DNA of 64,000 bases from Curtobacterium sp. MCLR17_032 (GTDB lineage: Bacteria > Actinomycetota > Actinomycetes > Actinomycetales > Microbacteriaceae): positions 2,542,001 to 2,606,000 of the forward strand of contig NZ_CP126268.1 of the NCBI RefSeq assembly GCF_003234795.2. Reading direction: 5' to 3'. The notes below the pieces were generated by a model. That model did not search any database and was not told the DNA's origin. It worked only from the letters and a program-made list of their open reading frames with translations. Position numbers and translations under genes: made by a program. Positions 49,045 to 57,167 of the stretch are shown here, in pieces. Position 1 is the stretch's first letter. The number at the start of each line of letters is the position of its first letter.

Positions 49045-49326
49045 ATGGGCAGCACCACGAGGAAGCACGCCGTCGTGACCGGAGCCGTGCAGGGCGTCGG
49101 GTTCCGGTACTGGACGGCACGGAAGGCCGACGGGCTCGAGCTCGTCGGGTACGCACGGAACCTGTTCGACGGCACCGTCGAGGTCGAGGCGGAAGGCCCC
49201 GGCCCCGCGGTCGACGCCCTCGTCGTGATGCTCCGCTCAGGCCCGCCGTCGGCGACCGTCACCGACGTGGCCGTGCGGGAGGTCGCCCCGCTCGGCGAGG
49301 ACGACGGCTTCCGCATCCTGCACTGA
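49045..49326 (+). CDS. acyP: Acylphosphatase
   Basis: 93 residues. It hydrolyses acyl phosphates. The signature VQGVGFRYWTARKADGLELV holds the phosphate-binding Arg, and GYARNLFDGTVEVEAEGP holds the catalytic Asn. The ATG at 49045 gives standard length. It is divergent from nrtR and probably leaderless. It is a small cytosolic enzyme of general phosphate metabolism. Confidence 0.95.
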   Translation: MGSTTRKHAVVTGAVQGVGFRYWTARKADGLELVGYARNLFDGTVEVEAEGPGPAVDALVVMLRSGPPSATVTDVAVREVAPLGEDDGFRILH

Positions 49327-49457
49327 CGCGGGCGACACGCGGAGTTCACCCCGCGTTCTGCGGCAGTCGGGAATGCTGTGGTCCTGTCAGCTCTTGCAGC
49401 CTCGGTACCCACCCGTCGTGGGTCCACCGTCACACCACGAAGACATCAGGAGCCCCC

Positions 49458-50957
49458 TTGACCCAGGCCGTCGACTCCGCACCCCGCACCGGGTCCGTCG
49501 AAGAGTCCTCCCCCGCGGGCAACCGCCTCGTGATCGGGCTGCTGCTCGTCTCGGCGTTCGTCGTCATCCTCAACGAGACGATCATGGGCGTGGCGCTGCC
49601 GCGACTCATGGACGACCTCGGCATCAGCGCCGCGACCGGGCAGTGGCTGACCACCGGCTTCCTGCTCACCATGGCCGTCGTGATCCCGATCACCGGCTAC
49701 CTGCTGCAGCGCTTCAACACCCGACCGGTGTTCGTCTGGGCGATGAGCCTGTTCTCCGCCGGCACGCTCATCGCACTGCTCGCGCCGGGCTTCACGATGC
49801 TGCTCATCGGGCGCATCGTGCAGGCCAGCGGCACCGCGATCATGATGCCGCTGCTCATGACCACCGTCCTGACCCTCATCGAGCCGGCCCACCGCGGCCG
49901 CGTGATGGGCAACATCTCGATCGTCATCTCGGTCGCCCCCGCGATCGGCCCGACGATCTCCGGCCTCATCCTCAACGCGTTCTCGTGGCGCTGGCTGTTC
50001 GGGTTCGTCCTGCCGATCGCCCTGGCCGCCCTCGTGCTCGGCATGGTGAAGGTCCGCAACGTCTCGACCCCGCGCAAGTCCGCGATCGACGTGTTCTCCG
50101 TCGTCCTGTCCGCCTTCGCGTTCGGCGGCATCGTCTACGGCCTGTCGAGCATCGGCGAGGCCGCGGACACCGGGTACGGCGTACCGATCGGTGCACTCGT
50201 CGTGGGCTTCGTCGCCCTCGCGGTGTTCATCGTCCGCCAGACGCGGCTGCAGCGCCGCGACGCCGCACTGCTCGACCTCCGCACCTTCAGCACGAAGGGC
50301 TTCACGATCCCGATCGTCGCGATGGCGATCAGCTTCATGGCGATGTTCGGCACCCTGATCCTGCTGCCGATCTACCTCGAGCGGGTGCTCGGCCTCGAGG
50401 TCCTGCAGGTCGGCCTCCTGCTGCTCCCCGGTGGTCTGCTGATGGGGCTGCTGTCCCCGATCGTCGGCCGTCTCTACGACCGCTACGGCCCGCGCATGCT
50501 GCTCATCCCCGGATCGATCATCATCAGCGCCGTGCTCTGGGCGCTCTCGACGGTCACCGCGGACACCAGCGTCACGTTCGTCCTCGTCGCCCACATCGTG
50601 CTGAGCCTCGGCCTGGCGCTGACCTTCACGCCGCTGTTCACCGCGGCACTCGGTGGGCTGCCGCCGCGCCTGTACTCGCACGGCAGCGCCGTCCTCGGCA
50701 CCGCCCAGCAGCTCGCCGGTGCGGCCGGCACGGCACTGTTCGTCACGCTGCTGACGCTCGGCGCCACCGCCGCGGCGACGAACGGTGACGTCGCCGGTGC
50801 CGCGACCGCCGCCGAGGCCACCGCCCGGGCGACCGCGTCCGGCGTGCACTCCGCGTTCCTCGTCGGCGCGGTGATCTCCATGCTCGGCATCATCGCCTCG
50901 GCGATGGTCCGGAAGCCGGCCACCCCGGAGGGTGCACCCGCACCCGCCATGCACTGA
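49458..50957 (+). CDS. MFS exporter, DHA2/14-TM family
   Basis: 499 residues. Proton-driven drug exporter of the EmrB/QacA group with about 14 membrane segments. TM1 motif NETIMGVALPRLMDDLGI, motif A region YLLQRFNTRPVFVW and motif C VAPAIGPTISGLILNAFSWRW in part are present. It follows a ~130-base gap after acyP with AGGAGCCCCC before the ATG. A strong terminator follows. The substrate cannot be told; it is one of three DHA2 genes in this window and is not a close duplicate of either. Confidence 0.9.
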   Translation: MTQAVDSAPRTGSVEESSPAGNRLVIGLLLVSAFVVILNETIMGVALPRLMDDLGISAATGQWLTTGFLLTMAVVIPITGYLLQRFNTRPVFVWAMSLFSAGTLIALLAPGFTMLLIGRIVQASGTAIMMPLLMTTVLTLIEPAHRGRVMGNISIVISVAPAIGPTISGLILNAFSWRWLFGFVLPIALAALVLGMVKVRNVSTPRKSAIDVFSVVLSAFAFGGIVYGLSSIGEAADTGYGVPIGALVVGFVALAVFIVRQTRLQRRDAALLDLRTFSTKGFTIPIVAMAISFMAMFGTLILLPIYLERVLGLEVLQVGLLLLPGGLLMGLLSPIVGRLYDRYGPRMLLIPGSIIISAVLWALSTVTADTSVTFVLVAHIVLSLGLALTFTPLFTAALGGLPPRLYSHGSAVLGTAQQLAGAAGTALFVTLLTLGATAAATNGDVAGAATAAEATARATASGVHSAFLVGAVISMLGIIASAMVRKPATPEGAPAPAMH

Positions 50958-50970
50958 CCGTCCCCACGCA

Positions 50971-51009
50971 GACGACGTGCCCCCCTCTTCCGGAGGGGGG
51001 CACGTCGTC
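50971..51009 (+). terminator. Terminator of the DHA2 exporter gene
   Basis: Perfect 17-bp arms with a C6/G6 core and a five-base TTCCG loop, followed by GTTCCC. It lies between the exporter and the alditol-oxidase-like gene on the same strand. Confidence 0.85.
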
Positions 51010-51037
51010 GTTCCCGGCACCGTGGCATCGTGGGCAC

Positions 51038-52336
51038 ATGCGGTCGACGACGAGCGAGCTGAACTGGTCCGGCACGGTCACCTACACGGCCGAGCGGGTG
51101 GTGCGACCGACCTCGCTCGACGACGTCGCCGACTTCGTCGCCCGCAGTCCCCGCGTCCACGGGCTCGGCACCCGGCACTCGTTCAACGACGTCGCCGACA
51201 CCCCGGGCGTCCTGCTCGACCTGACCGCCGTGCCGACCGACCTCGTGGTCGCCGCGGACCGCCGCACCGCCACGATGGGTGCCGGCACCCGGTACGGGCT
51301 CGTCGCACCGGAACTCGACGCGGCCGGGGTCGCCCTGCACAACGAGGGGTCGCTCCCCCACATCTCGCTCGGTGGCGCGATCGCCACCGGCACGCACGGC
51401 TCCGGCACCACCCTCGGCTCGCTGAGCACCGCCGTCGCCGCGCTCGAGCTGATCGGCCCCGACGGCAGCACGACCACGATCCGACGCGGTGACCCGGACC
51501 TCGGCGGCGCCGCGATCCACCTCGGGCTGCTCGGCATCGTCACCCGCGTGACCGTCGACGTGCAGCCCGCGTACCGGATGCGCCAGGACCTCTACGGGCC
51601 GATCCCCTGGGACACCTTCACCGCCTCCGCCGCCGAGGTCTTCGCCGCCGGGTACTCCGTCTGCGCCTACACGCAGTTCGGTGACACCGTCTCCGAGGTG
51701 CTCGTGAAGTCCCGCGTGCCGGACGGGGCCGACGACGTCGAGGTCCCCACGGGCCTCCTGGGCGCGCCCCGCCTGCCCGGCTCGCCCGGTGACGGCCACC
51801 ACACCGCGCGCGACGGCTCGGTCGGGCCGTGGTGGGACCGGCTGCCGCACTTCCCGATCGAGTCGGTGCCCTCGGTCGGATCCGAGGTACAGAGCGAGCA
51901 CTTCGTGCCGCTCCGGCACGCGGCCGCGGCGCTCGACGCGCTCCGCGGGCTGGCTGACCGGATCCAGCCGCACCTGCACGTCTGCGAGCTGCGGACGATG
52001 GCGGCCGACGACCTGTGGCTCAGCCCCACGCAGGGCGAGGACGTGCTCTGCATCGCGTTCACCTGGAAGAAGCACCCGGAACAGGTCGCGGCCCTGTTGC
52101 CCGACCTGGAGGCGCGACTCGCCCCGTTCGGCGGCCGCCCGCACTGGGGGAAGATGAGTTCCCTCGACGGCTCCGCCGTCGCCGCGCTGTACCCGCGGCT
52201 CGGCGCGTTCCGCGAACTGGTCGGGCGGCGTGACCCGGCCGGCAAGTTCCGTTCGGCGTTCGGCGAGCAGGTGCTCGGGCTGGAGAGGTCGGGGTCGGGC
52301 TCGGGTTCGGGTTCAGGGCTCAGCCGACCGGTGTGA
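51038..52336 (+). CDS. FAD-linked alditol/xylitol oxidase (AldO-like)
   Basis: 432 residues of the vanillyl-alcohol oxidase family. The FAD-binding half has LGTRHSFNDVADTPGVLLDL, whose His corresponds to the covalently flavinylated His46 of Streptomyces AldO, and LPHISLGGAIATGTHGSGTT. The substrate half carries GPWWDRLPHFPIES, SEVQSEHFVP and RPHWGKM, all matching AldO. AldO oxidises xylitol or sorbitol at C1 with oxygen, releasing peroxide. The C-terminal SGSGSGSGSG stretch overlaps the convergent ligase gene by 17 bases and is not in AldO. No signal peptide. Confidence 0.9.
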   Translation: MRSTTSELNWSGTVTYTAERVVRPTSLDDVADFVARSPRVHGLGTRHSFNDVADTPGVLLDLTAVPTDLVVAADRRTATMGAGTRYGLVAPELDAAGVALHNEGSLPHISLGGAIATGTHGSGTTLGSLSTAVAALELIGPDGSTTTIRRGDPDLGGAAIHLGLLGIVTRVTVDVQPAYRMRQDLYGPIPWDTFTASAAEVFAAGYSVCAYTQFGDTVSEVLVKSRVPDGADDVEVPTGLLGAPRLPGSPGDGHHTARDGSVGPWWDRLPHFPIESVPSVGSEVQSEHFVPLRHAAAALDALRGLADRIQPHLHVCELRTMAADDLWLSPTQGEDVLCIAFTWKKHPEQVAALLPDLEARLAPFGGRPHWGKMSSLDGSAVAALYPRLGAFRELVGRRDPAGKFRSAFGEQVLGLERSGSGSGSGSGLSRPV

Positions 52337-52817
52337 TCGTCGTCGTCTCGCCGTCCCAGTGCCGGACGCCGGCGACCCCCAGGGCCTCCGGCAGCGGGAC
52401 CGACGCCAGCGCCTCGAGCATCCGCGGCAGATCGACGTCCCGCGGCCGACGTGCGAGCGTCAGGTGCGGCGCCCATCGTCCTGGTAGCGAGGTGTCGACG
52501 CCGCCGGGCGCTGCGCGGTGCACGGCCTCGTGGAACGCGGCGAGCGCGCGGTCGACCACGACGGAGACCCCCAGCACGTGGCGGCCCGGACCGGCCGGGA
52601 ACAGCAGCAGGCCCGCGGGGCGGATCGCCCTCGGCAGCGGCGCGTCGAAGCCGGACGGCACGGGCAGCGTCTCGCCCGCCGCCAGCGTCACGTGCGGAGC
52701 GTTGGTCTCGGACGTGTGTCGGCCCATGCTCGGCAGGTCGGCGGCGACCAGGGCCTCCCAGGTGTCGCGGACCGCCCGTTCGGCATCCGGGTCGAGGAGG
52801 AGTTCGATGCTGCGCAC
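52320..52817 (-). CDS. 2'-5' RNA ligase family protein
   Basis: 165 residues of the 2H phosphoesterase superfamily. The two catalytic HxTx motifs are HVTLA (residue ~43) and HLTLA (~118), at the usual spacing. The family acts on 2',5' or cyclic phosphate RNA ends; the exact substrate is unknown. GTG at 52817 starts VRSIELLLDPDAER, the family opening. The last bases overlap the end of the convergent alditol oxidase gene. Confidence 0.87.
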   Translation of the reverse strand: MRSIELLLDPDAERAVRDTWEALVAADLPSMGRHTSETNAPHVTLAAGETLPVPSGFDAPLPRAIRPAGLLLFPAGPGRHVLGVSVVVDRALAAFHEAVHRAAPGGVDTSLPGRWAPHLTLARRPRDVDLPRMLEALASVPLPEALGVAGVRHWDGETTTITPVG

Positions 52818-53028
52818 GTCTCGAGCCTGCCCGACGGCGAGCGCCGGCGTCACACAGCGACGCTGGCCCGTCACGCGGCGACACCGGTCGTAACACGACG
52901 GAACGTGAATCGACCCGGTCCGTGGCTGCCGGGCACACTCGTGGCTGTCCCCGCCGGGTGACCCCCAGCGTCGGGACCCCCACAGCACCGTCCCTGCCAG
53001 CAGGGCGACCCCTTCACGAGGAGCAGCC

Positions 53029-53991
53029 ATGTCCGCGTCCCCCGTCCTGCCCGACCGTCCGCAGCGCAAGCGCCCGCTCGGGTGGATCATCGCCGCGGCC
53101 GTCGTCGTCCTCGCGATCATCGTCGCCGTCGTGGTCGTCGCCGTCCGCGGTGGCGGCTCCGACCAGGCCGGAGCCGCCGGCAGCGGTTCGGACCAGAAGG
53201 CCCAGACCGTCACGATCGGTGTCGCCGACAAGGCGCTGCCGTACTGGAAGACCTACACGGCACTCGCGAAGGAGCGCCTGAACGTCACCGTCAAGCTGAC
53301 CAACTTCGCCGACTACTCGCTGCCGAACCCCGCGCTCAAGGACGGGCAGGTCGACATCAACCAGTTCCAGCACATCCAGTACCTGGCGAACTACAACGTC
53401 ACCGCGAAGGACGACCTGCAGCCGATCGGCTCCACCGCCGTCTACCCGCTCCCCCTCTACGCGACGAAGTACGACAAGCCGTCCGCGATCCCGGAGGGCG
53501 CGAAGGTCGCCATCCCGAACGACGCCATCAACGAGGCCCGGGCGCTGCTCGTCCTGCAGTCCGCGAAGCTCATCGAGCTGCGGGACGGCGGCAGCGCGTT
53601 CTCGACCACCGACGACATCACGTCGCACGAGGTCGACGTGCAGCCGCTCGACGCCTCGCAGACCGCGAACGCGCTGCAGCAGGGCTCGGTCGCCGCGGCC
53701 GTCGTGAACAACAACTTCGCCACCGCCGCCGGGCTGCCCGCCTCGGACAAGGTCTTCACCGACGACCCGTCCAGCTCCTCCGCCGCCCCGTACGTCAACG
53801 TCTTCGCGGTCCGCGACGAGGACAAGGACAACACCACCTACCTGGACCTCGCGAAGCTGTTCCAGGACAGCGCGGTGCAGAAGGACTTCACCAAGGACTA
53901 CCCGGACGCCGTCGCCCGCGACGAGAAGGCGTCCGCCCTGCAGGACGAGCTCGCCACCGTCGAGCGGGACGCGAAGGCAGCAGCCGAGTAG
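53029..53991 (+). CDS. metQ: MetQ/NlpA-family ABC substrate-binding protein, signal-anchored
   Basis: 320 residues. It captures methionine or a related ligand for MetNI. After a basic N-terminus, residues 19-42 form one hydrophobic helix (IIAAAVVVLAIIVAVVVVAV) with no lipobox Cys, so it is a signal anchor rather than a lipoprotein, unlike most MetQ. The NlpA domain starts at QTVTIGVADKALPYWKTYTA and includes DGQVDINQFQHIQYL and KVAIPNDAINEARALLVLQ. GAGGAGCAGCC precedes the ATG. The stop overlaps metN by one base. Confidence 0.92.
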   Translation: MSASPVLPDRPQRKRPLGWIIAAAVVVLAIIVAVVVVAVRGGGSDQAGAAGSGSDQKAQTVTIGVADKALPYWKTYTALAKERLNVTVKLTNFADYSLPNPALKDGQVDINQFQHIQYLANYNVTAKDDLQPIGSTAVYPLPLYATKYDKPSAIPEGAKVAIPNDAINEARALLVLQSAKLIELRDGGSAFSTTDDITSHEVDVQPLDASQTANALQQGSVAAAVVNNNFATAAGLPASDKVFTDDPSSSSAAPYVNVFAVRDEDKDNTTYLDLAKLFQDSAVQKDFTKDYPDAVARDEKASALQDELATVERDAKAAAE

Positions 53992-55028
53992 TGGCTGCCC
54001 TCGTCGAACTCCGCGGTGTCACCAAGAGCTACCGCCGCGCCGACACCGGAGAGACCGTCACCGCGGTCGAGGGTGTCGACCTCGACGTCCACCAGGGCGA
54101 GGTCCTCGGGGTGATCGGGTACTCCGGCGCCGGCAAGTCCACCCTGGTGCGACTCGTCAACGCCCTCGAGCTGCCCACCTCGGGCACGGTCACCGTGGCC
54201 GGGCAGGAACTGACGGCGATCCCCGAGCGGGACCGCCGGCAGGCCCGCCGCCGGATCGGGATGGTGTTCCAGCAGTTCAACCTGTTCCGCTCCCGCACGA
54301 TCGCCGGCAACGTGGCGTACCCGCTCAAGGTCGCCGGTGTCGCGAAGGCCGAACGGGACCGCCGGGTCGCAGAACTGCTCGACTTCGTCGGGCTGCTCGA
54401 CCGGGCGTACGCCTACCCCGAGCAGCTGTCCGGCGGGCAGAAGCAGCGCGTCGGCATCGCCCGGGCGCTCGCGTCGAACCCCGAACTGCTGCTCGCCGAC
54501 GAGGCGACCAGTGCCCTGGACCCGGAGACGACGTCGGAGGTCCTCGCGCTCCTCCGCCGCGTCAACCGCGAGCTCGGCGTCACGATCATCGTCATCACCC
54601 ACGAGATGGACGCCGTCCGCCGGATCGCCGACCGCGTCGCCGTGATGGAGCAGGGCCGCGTGGTCGAGGTCGGCGACGTCTACGACGTGTTCTCCGCCCC
54701 CACCACCGAGGCCGCACAGCGCTTCGTCCGCACGGCCCTGCACGACCGCCCCTCGCCCGAGACCGTCGCCCGGCTGCACGAGCGCCACCCCGGCCGGATC
54801 GTGTCCGTCCGGATCACCGACGAGACCGGCCTGCAGGGTCGCATCGACCAGGCGTTCCGTGACACCGCGGTCACCGCCGAGCTCGTCTTCGGCGGGGTCA
54901 GCGAGATCCGCGAGCGCCGCATCGGGTCGCTCACGTACGAGCTCGGTGGGCGTGACGCCGACGTCGACCGGGCGGTCGGCGCCCTGCGCGCCGCTGGCAT
55001 CACCGTCGTCGAGGAGGCCCGCGCATGA
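53991..55028 (+). CDS. metN: MetN-type ABC transporter ATPase
   Basis: 345 residues. Walker A is GYSGAGKSTLVRLV, the Q-loop VFQQFNLF, the signature LSGGQKQRVGIARAL, Walker B LLLADEATSALDPETT, and the switch His in ITHEMDAVRR. After residue ~255 there is a NIL domain, the regulatory methionine-sensing domain of MetN. The GTG at 53991 overlaps the metQ stop. The complex is metQ-metN-metI. No SAM riboswitch or S-box is recognisable upstream. Confidence 0.95.
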   Translation: MAALVELRGVTKSYRRADTGETVTAVEGVDLDVHQGEVLGVIGYSGAGKSTLVRLVNALELPTSGTVTVAGQELTAIPERDRRQARRRIGMVFQQFNLFRSRTIAGNVAYPLKVAGVAKAERDRRVAELLDFVGLLDRAYAYPEQLSGGQKQRVGIARALASNPELLLADEATSALDPETTSEVLALLRRVNRELGVTIIVITHEMDAVRRIADRVAVMEQGRVVEVGDVYDVFSAPTTEAAQRFVRTALHDRPSPETVARLHERHPGRIVSVRITDETGLQGRIDQAFRDTAVTAELVFGGVSEIRERRIGSLTYELGGRDADVDRAVGALRAAGITVVEEARA

Positions 55029-55696
55029 ACAACTCGTTCCAGAGCGTCATCGACACGTTCGACGTGTTCCTGGCCGCGACCCGGGACACGATCGTCATGT
55101 CCCTGGTGTCGCTCGTCATCGCCGGTGTCATCGGCCTGGCCCTCGGGCTGCTGCTCTACGCCACCCGGCCGGGCAACCTGCTGTCGAACCGCACCGCGTA
55201 CACGGTCATCAACCTGGTCGTGAACCTGGTGCGTCCGATCCCGTTCGTGATCTTCCTCGCCGCGATCGCACCGCTGTCGCGCGTCGCCGTGCAGACCACG
55301 ATCGGCGTCCCGGCCGTGACGTTCGCGATCTCGCTCGCCGCAGCGTTCGCGGTGTCGCGGATCGTCGAACAGAACCTGCTCGCCATCGATCCGGGCGTCG
55401 TCGAGGCGGCACGGGCCTCCGGGGCGCACCCGGTGTCGATCCTGCTGACCGTGCTCATCCCCGAGGGGCTCGGGCCGCTGATCCTCGGCTACACGTTCAT
55501 CTACATCGGCATCGTCGACATGACGGCGCAGGGTGCACTGGTCGGCGGTGGCGGGCTCGGCGAGTACGCGATCACCTACGGCTCGCAGCGGTACGACTGG
55601 TGGGTGGTCTACGTCTCGGTCGCCGCGATCGTCGTCATCGTGCAGCTCGGCCAGTTCGTCGGCAACCGCCTGGCCCGGGCGACCCTCCGCCGCTGA
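55025..55696 (+). CDS. metI: MetI-type ABC permease
   Basis: 223 residues with five membrane segments. The EAA-type loop to the ATPase is VVEAARASGAHPVSILLTVL, and the motif GALVGGGGLGEYAITYGSQR is typical of MetI. It overlaps metN by 4 bases and ends the operon. After it the window has a 550-base gap full of palindromic repeats. Confidence 0.95.
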   Translation: MNNSFQSVIDTFDVFLAATRDTIVMSLVSLVIAGVIGLALGLLLYATRPGNLLSNRTAYTVINLVVNLVRPIPFVIFLAAIAPLSRVAVQTTIGVPAVTFAISLAAAFAVSRIVEQNLLAIDPGVVEAARASGAHPVSILLTVLIPEGLGPLILGYTFIYIGIVDMTAQGALVGGGGLGEYAITYGSQRYDWWVVYVSVAAIVVIVQLGQFVGNRLARATLRR

Positions 55697-55734
55697 CGCC
55701 CGGCCCGGTGCTGCCCGCCCCCTCCCCTGCCCCG

Positions 55735-55882
55735 CCGAGGTCGCACGATCTGCCGCCGGATCGCCCGCCGGGCAGCAAGACGAGCGACCTCGGCGGAACG
55801 CCGACGGCACGTCCTGCGACCTCGGCGAACCGACGCCGGACGGGAGGCACGAGGCCAGCCCGCCACGCGCCTCCCGTCCGCC
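55735..55882. repeat. Bipartite palindromic repeat unit (family A, copy 1)
   Basis: The unit starts with CCGAGGTCGC (55735), which can pair with GCGACCTCGG at 55784-55793 or, alternatively, at 55816-55825. CTGCC and GGCAG extend the first hairpin. A second hairpin has GGACGGGAGGC (55838-55848) and GCCTCCCGTCC (55869-55879). Confidence 0.85.
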
Positions 55883-55896
55883 ACTCCCGGCCATCG

Positions 55897-56047
55897 CCGC
55901 GAGATCGCACGATCTGCCGCCGGACCGCCCGCCGGGCGGCAGTTCGCGCGACCTCGGCGGAACGCCGACGGCACGCCCTGCGACCTCGGCCAGACGTCGA
56001 CCGGACGGGAGGCACGCGGCCAGCCCGCCACGCGCCTCCCGTCCGCC
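55897..56047. repeat. Bipartite palindromic repeat unit (family A, copy 2)
   Basis: Same order as copy 1: GCGAGATCGCACGATCTGCC, GCGACCTCGG twice, then GGACGGGAGGC and GCCTCCCGTCC. Several substitutions in the loops leave the stems intact. Confidence 0.85.
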
Positions 56048-56065
56048 ATCCCACCTCCGACTCCC

Positions 56066-56239
56066 CCGAGGTCGCACGAACTGCCGCCGGACCGGCCGCC
56101 GGGCAGCAGAACGAGCGACCTCGGCGGAACGCCGACGGCACGTCCTGCGACCTCGGCCAGATACCAGACGCCAGACGCCGACGCAGACGCCGCCGGACGG
56201 GAGGCGCGGGGCGGGCCCGGCGCGCGCCTCCCGGCCGGC
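56066..56239. repeat. Bipartite palindromic repeat unit (family A, copy 3)
   Basis: CCGAGGTCGCACGAACTGCC, the same two GCGACCTCGG words, then a longer linker containing CCAGACG/CGCAGACG words, then GGACGGGAGGC and a diverged partner CCTCCCGGCC. It ends 10 bases before the stop of the EEP-family gene. The 550-base gap 55697-56248 is almost wholly these three units. Confidence 0.8.
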
Positions 56240-56248
56240 AGGCGGCCG

Positions 56249-57016
56249 TCAGGCGACCGCGGACGCCGTTCCGGCAGCCTCGGCGGGCGCCTCGTAGCTC
56301 GCACGCACCAGGATCGGACGGTGGTCGGAGATGCCCGCGGGCAGGGTCTCGACACCGGCGATGTGCAGCCCGACGCTCGTGGCGAAGTCGAAGTGCCCGG
56401 TGAACTTGCGGTAGCGCAGGTACGTCGGCTGGTCCGAGAGGGACAGCGCGAACCCGGACTCCTCGATCTTCCGGCGCAGGTTCGTCTGGAACCACGGGTA
56501 GTTGAAGTCGCCGACCATGATCGCCGGGGCCTCGCTCGACAGGTCACGGACGAAGTCGTGCGCGGCCTCGATCTGCTTGCGGCGCAGGGAGTTGGTGGCG
56601 GTGAGGGGCGAAGCGTGGAACGAGGCGACGATGACCTCGGCCTCGGCTTCCTTGTCGTAGAGGTGCATGGCGATGAGCCGCTCGTGCGCGGGAGACAGGA
56701 CCCGGTCGTGCAGGGACTTCTGCAGCGAGTGGATGCCGAAGTCCTGCACGTCGAAACGGTCGTCACGCTTGTAGATGGCGAGGCCGAGTCGGTTCGCCTG
56801 GGTCGACGCGGCGAGGGTCAGGCCACCGACGGAGGTGGCGAGGTCGGTGCTGTCGCACTCCTGCACGCAGAGCACGTCGGCCTGCGAAGCCTCGGCCAGG
56901 GCGGCGAGCTCGCTGTTCGCGGTGTGCTCGCGGAGGTTGTAGCTCACGACACGCAAGGACCTCTGCCCGACTGCGGTGGTCGGTTCGGTCGATCCCTGCT
57001 CGTGTGGCGCCGCCAT
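56249..57016 (-). CDS. Endonuclease/exonuclease/phosphatase (EEP) family protein
   Basis: 255 residues. EEP motifs are VVSYNLREHT, LCVQECDST (catalytic Glu), MVGDFNYPW (Asp-x-Asn) and GISDHRPILV (final Asp-His). This fold cuts phosphodiesters or phosphate esters in nucleic acids, lipids or small molecules; no signal peptide, so a cytosolic nuclease or phosphatase is likely. The ATG at 57016 follows GGAAGGCAGC. The family A repeats lie directly past its stop. Confidence 0.88.
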   Translation of the reverse strand: MAAPHEQGSTEPTTAVGQRSLRVVSYNLREHTANSELAALAEASQADVLCVQECDSTDLATSVGGLTLAASTQANRLGLAIYKRDDRFDVQDFGIHSLQKSLHDRVLSPAHERLIAMHLYDKEAEAEVIVASFHASPLTATNSLRRKQIEAAHDFVRDLSSEAPAIMVGDFNYPWFQTNLRRKIEESGFALSLSDQPTYLRYRKFTGHFDFATSVGLHIAGVETLPAGISDHRPILVRASYEAPAEAAGTASAVA

Positions 57017-57167
57017 GCTGCCTTCCGTCCTGGGCCCTGAACGGCCCGCTCTCCTGCCGCGGTCACGGTACTCGGGGATGGCAGCAGGTTGCTGAGACTG
57101 TAGCGCGCTGCGCATCCCGGACACGTGACCTGCGGGTGCACGATCGGTGACGAGCCGCGGCCTCCGA

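Noticed and set aside
52818..53028. Possible SAM riboswitch upstream of metQ
   Set aside because: GGGCA and GGGTGACC words recall SAM-IV, but the conserved core helices and the GGCAACC segment are not present in order. I could not build P1-P4.
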